A DNA stretch of 64,000 bases from Sambucus nigra. Its lineage: Eukaryota; Streptophyta; Magnoliopsida; Dipsacales; Adoxaceae. Both the position numbers and the translations under genes were made by a program. The stretch spans positions 694,634,757 to 694,698,756 of the forward strand of contig OX422209.1 of NCBI GenBank assembly GCA_949130495.1, in the 5' to 3' direction. Positions 1-11,773 of this stretch are shown here, in pieces; the first letter of the stretch is position 1; each line of letters begins with the position of its first letter. The notes beneath the pieces were generated by a model, which did not search any database, was not told the DNA's origin, and worked only from the letters and a program-made list of their open reading frames with translations.

Positions 1-597
1 TTATGCATTAGGGATAACAGGTGATTTAACAGGTGGGGAGGTAGTGTACAAAGAAAAAAAACGTTATCAAATTTAAGAAAGGTGGGAAGGTAACGTCTAA
101 AGAAAAAAGTAAGTTGCAAATTTAAGAACAAGAAAATTGGGAAAGACGAGCCCTGCCTCGGGCACGTAAAATAAGAAACATAAAAGACGGAAACATATAC
201 AAACACGTAGAAAGGAGAATGTGAGGTATAAAGCTCCCTATCTAATTGCAGCAAGATCAGTGTTAGGATGACCAATCTATTAATACAAATGGTTGTCATT
301 TCCTATTTAGCAAGGCACTTAATACACTTACAGGAAACTTACTTTGAATAGCAAATAGTGAATATTTTGACAATTCTATAATTAAACTACACATCTGCCG
401 AACCCTATACAATTGCCAGAACCAAAAACTGTCACCCAAACCCTAAAACCGTCGTAGCATTTTTTATTTTGACTATAACATTGCCTATGTACCAAAAGGT
501 TATTTATCTGTAGGCTTCTATGTCCACTGGAAGGAACATTTGATTCATAGAGTTATGAAAATTCAAAAGCTGCATAAAAATGGCATGCAAGGATCAC
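1..597. other. Intergenic DNA upstream of the extensin-like gene
   Basis: This is AT-rich sequence with no convincing coding region on either strand. The part nearest the gene (about 540-597) presumably holds its proximal promoter. I see no repeat or RNA gene here. Confidence 0.5.
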
Positions 598-604
598 TAT
601 ATAA
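598..604 (+). promoter_or_regulatory. TATA box of the extensin-like gene
   Basis: The sequence CTATATAAGG contains a canonical plant TATA element. It lies about 105 bp before the chosen ATG at 709. A transcription start about 30 bp downstream would give a 5' UTR of roughly 75-80 bp, which is normal for a plant gene. The assignment rests on motif and position only. Confidence 0.6.
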
Positions 605-708
605 GGGTAAGCCTTCACTTTGTAAAGCCATTCACAACCATCCATATAAGTGATTTTCTAGTTTAAACTTGTGTGGAGTTTCTTGGTAACCAATTCGAGT
701 TGCCAGAA

Positions 709-2484
709 ATGGCCATCTTATGGCCTTCATTATCTTTTGCCTTGATAATATGTGTCATAGTTACAGATGTCATGGCCGACCAACAACCTTATATTCAACG
801 ACCATGGCCACCACGACATATTTACAAGTCACCGCTACCACGTCAATACAACCCACCTCATTACTACTATAAGTCACCGCCTCCACGGTACTACAAGCCA
901 CTTCCCTACTATTACAAGTCACCACCACCGCCACCACGATACCGACCACATCCTTACCGCAAGTCACCACCACCGCCACCGCGATACTGGCCACATCCTT
1001 ACCGCAAGTCACCACCACCGCCACCGCGATATCGGCCAGATCCTTACCGCAAGTCACCACCACCGCCACCACGATATCGGCCAGATCCTTACCGTAAGTC
1101 ACCACCACCGCCACCACGATATCGGCCAGATCCTTATCGCAAGTCACCACCACCACCCCCTCCTTATATTTATAGTTCCCCTCCACCGCCATCTCAATCT
1201 TCACCTCCTCCTAATAAACCTTTCACACCTCAACCATCTCCTTATGTTTATAACCCTCCTCCGCCTCCATATCCATCCCCACCTCCTCCCAATCCATACA
1301 AACCCGCACCACAACCTTCTATATCACCTCCTCCTCATATCTATACATCCCCAACACCATCTCAATTACCACTACCTCCTAACCTTTCCCCACCACCACC
1401 TTCTCCATCACCAACTAATATCTATAATCCCCCCGCACCATCTCCATCATCAATAGGTTCTAGCCCTTTCAATTTACCATCACCATCTCCATCTCCTCTG
1501 TCACCATACATTTACGAGTCTCCGCCACCATCTTCAACATCACCACCACCTCCTGCTTCACCACCAAAGTCTTCACCACCGCCTTATGCTAACATATCCC
1601 CAACACATTCTCCGGCACATCCTCCTTCCTATACTTATACACCCGAACCAACACCATCCTCATCACCTTCGCCAAGTTTTATGCACACGACTCCACCACC
1701 ACAACAATCTTCACCATCACCTTCCTATGTTGACATATCCCCGGAAAAACGATATCCATCACCTTCTCCTACCCCTTTATACATTGCCCCACCAACACCA
1801 TCCCTATCACCATTTCCTCCCTACATTTATAAATCACCACCAGAACCATCTCCATCACCTTCTCCTCAGAATATTTTCATATCTCCACTAGCATCTCTAC
1901 CACCACAATCTCCTAATGTTTATAATTCCCCACCACCAATAACCCCTTACATCTATGAATCCCCACCACCACCATCCCCATCCCCATCCCTTTCACCTTC
2001 TCCAGCATATTACTATAGATCTCCTCCTCCGCCATCACCCTCACCTCCTCCACCATACAATTATAGATCTCCTCCTCCGCCATCACCCTCACCACCTCCA
2101 CCATACTACTATAGATATCCTCCCCCACCAACCCGAAGACCACCACCACCACCACCATCCCCATACCCCCCACCACCTCCTCCACCATATTACAATAGAT
2201 CTCCTCCTCCGCCATCACCCTCACCTCCTCCGCCATACTACTATAGATCTCCTCCCCCACCAACCCAAAGACCACCACCACCACCATCCCCATCCCCCCC
2301 ACCACCTCCTCCACCATATTACTATAGATCTCCTCCGCCGCCATCATCCTCACCTCCTCCACCATTCTACTATAGATCTCCTCCTCCGCCATCACCAACC
2401 CGAAGATCACCACCACCACCACCACGACGTACTCCGTTACTACCACTTCCACTACCTCCTATTCCTAGAATAGTGATAAACTAA
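709..2484 (+). CDS. Extensin-like hydroxyproline-rich cell-wall glycoprotein (591 aa)
   Basis: This encodes a secreted Pro-rich structural protein of the extensin type. Such proteins are hydroxylated and arabinosylated on Pro in SPPPP blocks and cross-linked through Tyr in the plant cell wall. I chose the ATG at 709: the reading frame continues upstream to a GTG at 673 but has no earlier ATG there, and MAILWPSLSFALIICVIV followed by TDVMA reads as a signal peptide with likely cleavage before DQQP. Next come YYYKSPPP motifs, then five exact-length 15-residue repeats (KSPPPPPRYRPDPYR type), a variable Pro/Ser region with YxY motifs, and a C-terminal block of YYYRSPPPPSPSPPPP repeats. The end is non-repetitive (PLPPIPRIVIN). 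No LRR, kinase or other folded domain is visible, so LRX and PERK proteins are excluded. A TATA box upstream and a 3' UTR intron downstream support a real gene. The long antisense and shifted-frame reading frames here are low-complexity shadows. Confidence 0.85.
   Translation: MAILWPSLSFALIICVIVTDVMADQQPYIQRPWPPRHIYKSPLPRQYNPPHYYYKSPPPRYYKPLPYYYKSPPPPPRYRPHPYRKSPPPPPRYWPHPYRKSPPPPPRYRPDPYRKSPPPPPRYRPDPYRKSPPPPPRYRPDPYRKSPPPPPPYIYSSPPPPSQSSPPPNKPFTPQPSPYVYNPPPPPYPSPPPPNPYKPAPQPSISPPPHIYTSPTPSQLPLPPNLSPPPPSPSPTNIYNPPAPSPSSIGSSPFNLPSPSPSPLSPYIYESPPPSSTSPPPPASPPKSSPPPYANISPTHSPAHPPSYTYTPEPTPSSSPSPSFMHTTPPPQQSSPSPSYVDISPEKRYPSPSPTPLYIAPPTPSLSPFPPYIYKSPPEPSPSPSPQNIFISPLASLPPQSPNVYNSPPPITPYIYESPPPPSPSPSLSPSPAYYYRSPPPPSPSPPPPYNYRSPPPPSPSPPPPYYYRYPPPPTRRPPPPPPSPYPPPPPPPYYNRSPPPPSPSPPPPYYYRSPPPPTQRPPPPPSPSPPPPPPPYYYRSPPPPSSSPPPPFYYRSPPPPSPTRRSPPPPPRRTPLLPLPLPPIPRIVIN
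916..1140 (+). repeat. Five tandem 45-bp coding repeats within the extensin-like gene
   Basis: The codon AAG of the KSPPPPPRY unit recurs at 916, 961, 1006, 1051, 1096 and 1141, an exact 45-bp (15-codon) spacing. The units differ by a few bases (RPH, WPH, RPD variants), and the last three are nearly identical, suggesting recent slippage or unequal exchange. A sixth unit begins at 1141 but changes into another motif. Confidence 0.9.
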
Positions 2485-2504
2485 TTATTAGTAACATTAA
2501 TCAG

Positions 2505-2581
2505 GTATGTTTTGTTTACATATAGTTTGCTTGTTTAATGTTTTTTAATTCTTATCTTACTAATAAAACATTTTTTTGCAG
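2505..2581 (+). other. Probable 77-bp intron in the 3' UTR of the extensin-like gene
   Basis: The sequence CAG|GTATGT just after the stop codon is a good plant 5' splice site. A T-rich stretch follows, then TTACTAAT (a good branch-point match near 2558) and TTTTTTTGCAG| at 2581. A single 3' UTR intron is a known feature of several plant extensin genes. The length of 77 bp is at the lower limit for plant introns. No transcript evidence is available. Confidence 0.6.
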
Positions 2582-2680
2582 TTATTTGATAATGAGAATA
2601 AATACAATGCGAAGAAATCTTAGATTACCAAAGAGATGCATTGACCGTTGCCTAAGATTAAAGAAGACAACTAAGTGAGA

Positions 2681-2735
2681 AATAAATGAATGTCGTGCTT
2701 TGATAATGAGAATAAATGAATGTCGTGCTTTGATA
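2681..2735 (+). repeat. Two 25-bp direct repeats in the extensin 3' UTR
   Basis: AATAAATGAATGTCGTGCTT plus TGATA occurs at 2681-2705 and again at 2711-2735, with a 30-bp period. Each copy begins with AATAAA, so the duplication also doubles a potential poly(A) signal. Confidence 0.85.
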
Positions 2736-2741
2736 TTGTTT

Positions 2742-2747
2742 AATAAA
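2742..2747 (+). terminator. Poly(A) signal AATAAA
   Basis: AATAAA sits in a T/A-rich context about 260 bp after the stop codon and is followed by T-rich sequence. The two AATAAA copies at 2681 and 2711 are alternative signals. Confidence 0.45.

Positions 2748-4264
<1,517 letters not shown>

Positions 4265-4347
<83 letters not shown>
4265..4347. repeat. Compound microsatellite (TA)n-(GA)n
   Basis: About 60 bp of TA repeats are followed by about 24 bp of GA repeats. The TA-then-GA order matches the microsatellite at 3811-3901, as if the foldback element and its microsatellite border had been duplicated together. Confidence 0.97.
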
Positions 4348-5440
4348 GTCCTGAGCTTAAAGTCCATGAATGAGGTTCATTTTTTTAAAATAGTAAAAAA
4401 ATATTTTTGGTTTGAATTTTTTTTATCCGCTTCCCAAATGAGTAGAATATTCGTCCACGTGTAGGATCCAAGCTAACAAAATTGGATCCAAAGCTTGAAC
4501 TTGAGAACCCTTGCTATAAACATATCTTCCTTATCCTTATTTGCATATTTTCTCTGGTTTAGCTTCTTCTAAGAAGGTGAACTATGCCACAAAGTGGACA
4601 AAGGCTTGACCTTTGAGATAATTCCTTGACTACTATATTCTATGTCAAATTAAACTGACTCCACGTACCATAGTTTTGGATTCCTTGAGGCTTATGGTTT
4701 TGTGGAGGATCCAACGGTGAAACTGATTAGTCATCAGAAAAATCTAATGTTCTTGGAAGTGGGGATGGAGATTCCTCAATGCAATAATGAGGAAAAAGGA
4801 CAACTTATTCATCTTCAGATATTAGTTTATGCCCTTAAGTGCTTGGCTAGTGTAGTATACTGGTATTTGTACATATTTATCATTTCTTATATGGTTTACA
4901 CTTGCCGCCCATGGTGGTATCCAAGATAATAAATAAATCCTCCATTAGATGAGCTCTATTAAGGAGTAGAGTAGAGCCGGAGTAACTTTTAGTTCAAGGA
5001 CACCCTCCCTAGCTAACTTTGAGACTGAGAAATAGTACCATGTGTGAAAAGCATCATGCGTACGTGCTCAATACAAATAAAAATATGACATGTATGCGAT
5101 GTGTCCCATATATTTTTCACTATACATACAAGAATCTTAAATGTATATATGTGTCGTGTTCTTATTTGTGTTGAGCACGAACATATAATGCCCTCCACAT
5201 ATGAGATTATTTTTATTAGAGACTTGATATGGATAAGGGCCTAGATCTTCACGTGGTTGGCATATAGGCCTCATTTTGTGACAAAAAAGCATAAGAACTT
5301 ATCTCGTGACACTCCAAATGCGTGTTACATTGACAGATTATTAAAAAAGGTTTAATAGGGATCCTTGATGTGGTAATAAGAAAGAATAAAGGTAGGGAGA
5401 CCCACTTTTGGACTCAATTTTGAAACTTACTGCGTTAAAA
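4348..5440. other. Intergenic stretch without a recognisable gene
   Basis: The first 80-90 bp resemble one arm of the preceding foldback element. A plus-strand reading frame at about 4702-4929 opens with GTG and matches no family I recognise. I see no splice or start context to support it. The rest is non-coding AT-rich DNA. Confidence 0.4.
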
Positions 5441-5592
5441 GCTTATACCTTATTGTTGTGGGTCCCACCAGGACATCAAAATGTGCATTAAAAATTTGTA
5501 CCCATTTTTGTTCAAAGCTTATACCTTATTGTTATGGGTTTGCCGGGACATCAAAATGTGCATTAAAAAATTGTACCCATTTTTCTCTTATG
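5441..5592. repeat. Two-copy tandem repeat, 76-bp period
   Basis: GCTTATACCTTATTGTT begins at 5441 and again at 5517. Both copies share ACATCAAAATGTGCATTAAA and TTGTACCCATTTTT. They differ at a handful of bases, mainly in the middle. Confidence 0.85.
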
Positions 5593-5749
5593 TGTGGCTC
5601 CCAATCACTGCTCGTTAAGAAATAAGTATCTTCACTCACATATCGTCGGCACACACCTCCATTTTCGTAGCGATCTGGTTCTGAAACATTGACTCAATAT
5701 CTTTTGGTAGGATTTTCCAATAATGTTTTGCCTGAAGGCATGTCCTTGT

Positions 5750-6130
5750 TGTTGGAAATAAGCTTTCAAAGACACTCACACAACTATCTTGTATTTAACA
5801 CTCAAATATTATTACAAAGAAGAAAACACTCTTACAACTTAACCTCTCTCTATTACAACTAATAAGCTTCGCTTATTATCTTCCTTGTTGTTTGATGAAA
5901 CTAAGAACTCAAGGATGATGTCTATCTATACTAGGAGAAAATTAAATGCACTCAATATGGCTCAAACTAAATTAATACACATATTCATAAGCCACACAAT
6001 TTGCCTCCATTTATTTAGCCACTATGAAGCACTAAGAATAAATAAACACACGTTACCTAATACCTTACCTAACTTAGGATGCTTCTTAGAAATTGGTTGA
6101 TTAAATATAAAACAAGTTTATATTTCAACA
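5750..6130 (-). repeat. 3' LTR of the Ty1/copia element
   Basis: This is 381 bp, TG...CA bounded on the plus strand, and directly flanked by CTTGT. It is the downstream LTR in element orientation because the polypurine tract abuts its inner edge at 6131. Confidence 0.95.
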
Positions 6131-6139
6131 CCCCCTCTT
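6131..6139 (-). other. Polypurine tract of the Ty1/copia element
   Basis: Read on the minus strand, the sequence is AAGAGGGGG directly before the 3' LTR. It overlaps the end of the pol stop region. This is the expected plus-strand priming site. Confidence 0.85.
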
Positions 6140-7517
6140 AAACTTGTTTTGTTATGCCAAGAGAATTTCTTAATCTGACAAAGTCCTCATACTTCAGTGG
6201 CTTGGTAAAGATATCGACAATTTGGTCTCCAGCTTTTACGTACCTCGGTTTCACATATTTTCTTGTAATACATTCTCATATGTAATGGAAACGAGTATCG
6301 ATATGCTTGCTTCGATCATGAAAAACTGAATTCTTTGCCAGGGCTATCGCTGACTTGTTATCAACAAAAATCTCTATTGGCTCCTCTTGTGACAAACCCA
6401 GTTCCTTCAGCAGATTTTTGAGCCAAATTGCATGATAAACACATGACGTAGCGCCTACATATTCAGCTTCACATGTAGAGAGTGTGACAATTGGTTGCTT
6501 CTTTGACGTCCATGTTAAAACGGTATCTCCCATGAAGAACACGAACCCTGTGGTGCTCTTTCTATCATCTGTATCTCCACCCCAATGGCTATCGCTATAA
6601 CCAATAAGCTTGTAATCATTAGAAAAAGAGTATAACAAACCAAAGTCAATTGTACCTCTGAGATAGTGAAGAATTCTTTTTGCGGCCTTAAAATGCGAGG
6701 TTGTTGGGGTTTCCATGTAGCGACTTAGAAGTCCAACTGCATAGAGGATGTCAGGTCTTGTACAAGTTAGATAGCGCAAACTTCCAACCAAACTCTTGAA
6801 TAAAGTTGGATCTACGCTTTCGCCTTCGTCATTATTTGATATCTTAACTCCGCACTCTACTGGTGTGTTAATTGGCTTGCAGTCCTTCATCTTGAACTTC
6901 TTGTGTATCTCCTTTGTGTATCCTTCCTGTGAGACGAAAATTTCCTCTTCTTGTTGTTTAACTTCGATGCTAAGATAGTACGCCATTAGCCCAATATCTG
7001 TCATCTTGAACTCTTTCGCCATTGCTTTCTTGAAGTCATTGAACATGTTTGGGTTGCTTCCGAAAAAAATCAAATCATCCACATATAAGCACGCGATCAA
7101 AATATCTCCATCTTTGATCTTGATATATAAAGCGTGTTCATAATGACATTTGCTTAAACCATTCTCTTGAAAGTACTTGTCGCTAAGGCTATTCCATGCC
7201 CTTAGTGCTTGCTTTAACCCGTAGAGAGATTTCTTTAGCTTCAAGACTTTGTCTTCATGTCCCTTCACTACATATCCCAAAGGTTTCTCGATGTAGACTT
7301 CTTCTTCAAATATTCCATTTAGAAATGCAGACTTTACATCCAACTGATGAATCTTCCACCTGTTTTGAGCTACTAGGGAGATAATTAATCTCACAGTTTC
7401 TAAGCGGGCAACAGGAGCAAATACCTCATCATAGTCAATGCCAGCTCTTTGACTATATCCTTTTGCGACTAGCCTCGCCTTGTGTCTTTCTATTTCTCCC
7501 ATAGCATTCCTCTTCAT
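6138..7517 (-). pseudogene. Reverse transcriptase-RNase H part of copia pol
   Basis: An open stretch from 7517 to 6276 (413 aa) begins inside the RT domain (HKARLVAKGYSQ, DYDEVFAPVARLETVR). It contains the LDVKSAFLNG motif, the catalytic YVDD in ACLYVDDLIFFG, and the RNase H acidic residues in YSDSHWGGD, STCEAEYVGA and FVDNKSAI. It stops after DTRFHYI, where a TGA replaces the Arg codon usual at that point in copia pol. Coding-like sequence resumes in the same frame and ends in the TAA at 6140-6138 next to the polypurine tract. RT copies RNA to DNA in the element particle, and RNase H removes the template. This copy could not make full-length pol. Confidence 0.92.
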
Positions 7518-8316
7518 TTTTTACACCCATTTGACACCGATAGCATTCTGACATTTTGGAAGTGAAGCGAGTTCCCAAGTGTCATTTTTCGCAATGGCCC
7601 TCATTTGTTCGTTCATCGCGTCTCTCCATTTCTTGTCTTGTGCAGCTTCTTGGAAGTTTACTGGTTCACAATCTGCAAAGATACAGAAGAGTGTAAGATT
7701 ATCATATCTTTCGGTTACCTCATAGAGATCCCGTAGACTTCTTGTGCAGGGAATAAATCTTTCATTGAAACTTTCACTTAACGATGGTGATGAGTCTCCA
7801 TGAGTGGTTGATGTTGGTGAGGTAGGTGGAGTAGTGGTCTCTTGTTGAACTTCTCCTTCTTGCTCTATCGTGGTTTCTCCATTCTCTTCTTCAAAGTCGG
7901 GAAAGAAGTTGAAATCATCTATACTTGAGCCGAAATAAAATTATCCTTCTTCATCACATATCACATCTCGGCTAATTACAATCTTTCCATTGTTAGGATT
8001 GTACAATTTATAACCTTTGGAGTTTTCGTCATAGCCAATGAAGATGAACTTTTCGCTTTTGTCATCAAGTTTGGTTCTTCTCTCGTCTGGTACATGTACA
8101 TGGGTTATGCTCCCTCAGGTGGGAGATACCCGCTTTTCTTCCGCTCCATGCTTCTTGCGGTGTCTTTCCCCAAACACTTCTTTTTGCAGATGGGTTGGAC
8201 AAGTAGATAGCACACGCCACTGCTTCCGCCCAAAATTCCTTGGGCAGTTTCTAACTTTTGAGCATACTCCGAGCTATGTTGAGGATAGTTCGATTCTTTC
8301 TTTTCTCTACTTCCTT
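7518..8316 (-). pseudogene. Degenerate integrase C-terminus to RT junction of copia pol
   Basis: No single frame is open here. Short copia-like stretches can be read in different minus-strand frames, for example a RKNRTILN-type motif at about 8285-8310 just past the frameshift. The region is the decayed C-terminal integrase and the linker to RT. Confidence 0.7.
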
Positions 8317-9213
8317 TTATTGAGGGGATCGAGGAATTTTCATTAGTCGACGAATTCCATTTGCTTCACAAAATTCTTGAAATTCACTATAAGTAAATTT
8401 TCCTCCTCGGTCAGATCTCATTGCCTTGATCTTACGACTACTCTCCTTTTCCACTACAGCTTTGAACTTCTTGAATATTTCAAAAACTTCCGATTTATGC
8501 TTCAATAAATATACCCAGTTTTTTCTTGAAAAATCATCAATGAAGAGAAGGAAATAATTACTTTTACCAAGTGAGCTTGACTTGATCGGACCGCATACAT
8601 CGGTATGGATTATCTCGAGTGGATTCTTCGCTCTTGAGTTTGACTCCTTTGGAAAGCTTTTTTTGAATTGCTTCCCAAGTAAACATCCTTCGCACAGTTG
8701 GTCAGGGTGATTAATGCAAGGTAAGCCTCTCACCATTTCCTTCTTGGATAATAGCTCCAATCCTCCAAAGTTGAGATGACCAAATCGAAGATGCCATATC
8801 CAGGATGCGTCTTTGTAACATACCTTTAAACACTTTGCAACATCGTTTTGAATATTAAAAGGGAACATTCTATTCTTTGACATTTGTACCTTAGCAATTA
8901 AATCTCCTTTGTCATCTCTTATAAAAAGACTACAATTTTTCATATGGATATCATAGCCTTTTTCTAAGAGTTGACCCAAACTCAAGATGTTGCTTTTCAT
9001 ATTAGGCACATAGTAGACACTTGAAATTAATTGGTGACTACCATCTTTTTCACGAATAAGGATGTTACCTTTTCCTTTCACCGATATTGTGGAATCATCT
9101 CTAAATGAGACATTTTTGCTTACTGATTCGTCCAACTCCACGAACATGTATTTCCTTCCACACATGTGATTGCTTGCACCGCTGTCAAGAAATCAAGAAT
9201 TTTCTCGGCTACC
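8317..9213 (-). pseudogene. Protease and integrase region of copia pol
   Basis: The protease active-site motif [10 protein letters not shown] is readable around 9160-9190. The codon two before its Leu is TGA at 9195-9193, where copia elements normally have a TGG Trp codon, so this is a nonsense change. From 9165 an open stretch of 282 aa covers the GAG-pre-integrase zinc finger (HLRFGHLNF ... CEGCLLGK) and the integrase core. The catalytic Asp residues lie in HTDVCGPI and MRSDRGGKF, the latter having Lys where Glu is usual. The frame is lost after EANGIRR, so the last catalytic Glu falls in the shifted part. Integrase would insert the cDNA, but this one is not functional. Confidence 0.88.
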
Positions 9214-9214
9214 A

Positions 9215-10185
9215 TCAGTCTCGTTCCGGTACTAGAAGAAGAAGACTTTCTTTCTCATTTGTCTTCTCCTCCGCATAATTGGCCTTCTCATCAACTCTAT
9301 TGTTGGGTGCTCTGCATTCTGAAGCATAATGCCCAAACTTCTGACAATTATAACATTGAACATGAGATTTGTCATACCTCAAGTTCGGATTGCCTCGTCC
9401 ACGACCTTGTGTTGAGCTTTCCCCTCTCTTGTAGTTGTTATTGGAATTGTAGTTATTAGAATTGTAGTTGTTAGAATTCCAACCTCGTCCACGTCCGTAA
9501 CCTCGTCCTCGGCCACGACCTCTTCCACGTTGGCTTCTATCGTTGTTGAAACATTCTTCTTTCTTTGTCGGATAGAGTTCCGTCTTAAGAAGTTGTTCAA
9601 CAATGTCTTTCTTCTTCTTCTTCTTCTCGTTGTATGCTTGCAATGACCCCATTAGTTGTTCGATTGTCAACTCATTCAAGTCTTTGGTTTCTTCAATCGT
9701 CGTAACGATGTACTCCAATTTTGGATCTAACAAGAGGAGTATCTTCTCCATGATCGTCACATTTTCTAACTTCCCTCCATTTCTTTTTAATTGATTTGAA
9801 ATAGCTAAGACCCTTGAAAAGTAGTCGGAGATAAACTCGGACACTTTCATATGTAGATATTCTAAATCACCTCTTAAAGTTTGAAGACGAACTTTCTTCA
9901 CACTTGCTTAGAGGAGATTGCACTTGAAATCTTCTCGAAACCATCATCATCTAATGCTTTAAAGACGAAATAAAGAGCTTTTTTGTCTCTCTTTCTTGAG
10001 TCTTTCAAACTCTCCTTCTGAGTTTGGTTTAAGACATCTTCATTTCCTGGCTCATTGTAACCTCTCTCCATGACTTCCAAAACATCGTGTACACCCAAAA
10101 GTGCCTTCATCTTAATACTCCAATTATCATAGTTGTTGTTGTTGAGTATCGGGACTTGAAAGGATGCCATACCACCATTTTCCAT
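9215..10185 (-). pseudogene. Broken gag of the Ty1/copia element
   Basis: The start MENGGMASFQVPILNNNNYD at 10185 is a typical copia gag N-terminus. The first open stretch runs 95 aa to a TGA at 9898. The next frame (9901-9215) resumes with KKVRLQTLRGDLEYL. Compared with the usual copia gag layout, a short segment between the two seems deleted, shifting the frame. Further on are an RGRGRGRG basic tract, an Asn-rich tract and the zinc knuckle CYNCQKFGHYASEC (CX2CX4HX4C), which binds element RNA. Gag would form the virus-like particle. Confidence 0.9.
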
Positions 10186-10577
10186 AATTCTAGTGAGAAT
10201 TCGGAAATTTTGATTGCGCGGATGGATCTGAAACGCCCAAAAACCTTAAGAAGAGCGTGGACCAAAAAAATAAAAATTTTGTCAAGTCAACGTTTGGTCA
10301 ATGGTCAACCTTTGGTCAAGGCTCAACAGCTCGGTCAAGTAGCTCAAACGGGCTTCACGGCTTGGTCAACAGGCTTCACGAATCGATCAACTCGGCTCCA
10401 ACTCGGATGATTTGGCTAACTCGGTGAGTTAACTCACTTTCTGGCAGCAACGTTCTGGTGACACGTGGTGGCAGGTCAGACCTCCGATTAGGATGAATCT
10501 GGTGGCGTTGGATTCGTCTCGTCGAGAGCTTCGATTTGATATGCTATAGCGTATACTTTGAAACAAATTTTCAATCA

Positions 10578-10588
10578 CTCTGATACCA
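10578..10588 (-). other. Primer binding site (initiator Met-tRNA) of the copia element
   Basis: On the minus strand, TGGTATCAGAG begins three bases inside the 5' LTR edge. This is the standard complement to the 3' end of plant initiator Met-tRNA. Confidence 0.92.
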
Positions 10589-10591
10589 CTT

Positions 10592-10972
10592 TGTTGGAAA
10601 TAAGCTTTCAAAGACACTCACACAACTATTTCGTATTTAACACTCAAATATTATTACAAAGAAGAAAACACTCTTACAACTTAACTTCTCTTTATTACAA
10701 CTAATAAGCTTTGTTTATTATCTTCCTTGTTGTTTGATGATTCTAAGAACTCAAGGATGATGGATATTTATACTAGAAGAAAATCAAATGTACTCAATGT
10801 GGTTCAAACTAAATTAATACATATATTTATAAGTCACACAATTTGCTTCCACTTATTTAACCACTATAAAGTACTAAGAATAAATAAACACACCTTACCT
10901 AACACCTTACCTAACTTAATATGCTTCTTAGAAATTGGTTGATTAAATATAAAACAAGTTTATATTTCAACA
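10592..10972 (-). repeat. 5' LTR of the Ty1/copia element
   Basis: This is 381 bp, the same length as the partner LTR, and flanked on the outside by CTTGT. Most differences from the other LTR are C/T or G/A transitions, consistent with deamination of methylated, silenced DNA. Confidence 0.95.
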
Positions 10973-10978
10973 CTTGTC

Positions 10979-11022
10979 TTAGAATGAGAGAGTTTCCTAG
11001 GTTCTTTAGAATGAGAGAGTTT
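10979..11022. repeat. Short tandem duplication, 27-bp period
   Basis: TTAGAATGAGAGAGTTT occurs at 10979 and 11006, immediately outside the copia element. Confidence 0.75.
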
Positions 11023-11040
11023 TCACAGAAGGTGTTAGAG

Positions 11041-11298
11041 TACAAACATTAGTAGGGAATCTCCATGGTTTAACATCATGGTTAGAATGAAAGAGACTAG
11101 GTCACACTTTAAGCTTCCACATGAGGGGGTAGTAGGGATAGGGTTCAAGAAGGCAGGATTTTCAACAGTGTTGAGAAGAAAGTGGATTGTGTTATTGTTC
11201 AGCCAGCTCAAGAAGTGAGCTCCTATAGAATGGAAGGGATGACATATCTTCAAGCTACGTGAAGGGAACCTTAGCCTCTGTCCAAAATAAGCATCAAA
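11041..11298. other. Unassigned stretch between copia element and DUF4283 relic
   Basis: No intact frame is visible. The plus strand carries short coding-like pieces in the same orientation as the DUF4283 relic that follows, so this may be its decayed 5' part. That link is inference. Confidence 0.3.
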
Positions 11299-11773
11299 GT
11301 GGATCACTCTTCGAGGTCGAATCTTATTGTTTATGATGACTTGTGCCTCTCTTCCCTAGCTATGATAGGGAGGATTGGGGATTATGAATCAGCTCCTCAA
11401 TCATTGGAGAAGTTGAAGCTATGGGCTATAGACAAATGGAGGCACATAGGGGAGACGGAGGTTAGGACGCTGCATGACTCCCTTTTCTTGTTCGTGTTTG
11501 CCTCAGAGCGTCAGGTGGTGATTGTTTTGAAGAAAAATGTGTATTTTTTGGCCATTACATTTGTCTACAAAAATGCCATCCTCTAGTTGGATACAGGGGA
11601 TCCACTCGTGTTTATGATCGCACTTGGATTCGTATTATGGGTCTGTTGTTTCACTTGTGGGGGGGAATAAGTTTTTTCAGCAATCGGTGATCTTTGTGGC
11701 GGCTTTGTTAGAATGGATGAGGCGATGTTGAAGGGGGTGGAGTTATAATGGGATAGACTTCTTGTTAAAGCTT

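Larger units (their letters stand above)
5750..10972 (-). mobile_element. Complete, inactivated Ty1/copia LTR retrotransposon (5.2 kb)
   Basis: Two 381-bp direct LTRs (TGTTGGAA...TTTCAACA) bound a gag-pol region on the minus strand. The flanking 5-bp sequences at 5745-5749 and 10973-10977 are both CTTGT, a perfect target-site duplication. A Met-tRNA-type primer binding site lies next to the right (5') LTR and a polypurine tract next to the left (3') LTR. Domain order (gag with zinc knuckle, protease, integrase, reverse transcriptase, RNase H) with integrase before RT defines Ty1/copia. The LTRs differ at about 28 of 381 positions by eye (about 7%), mostly transitions, so the insertion is not recent. 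Several frameshifts, a deletion and stops inactivate the coding region. Confidence 0.96.

Noticed and set aside
767..2473. Long His-rich and Val-rich reading frames in other frames and on the minus strand across the extensin gene
   Set aside because: They are shadows of the CCA/CCT-rich coding repeats in shifted frames; composition is extreme and no start context supports them.
4702..4929. 75-aa plus-strand frame as a gene
   Set aside because: It opens with GTG, has no recognisable domain and no splice, promoter or poly(A) context.
5013..5198. 61-aa minus-strand frame as a gene
   Set aside because: Short, no recognisable family, in AT-rich intergenic sequence with short direct repeats.
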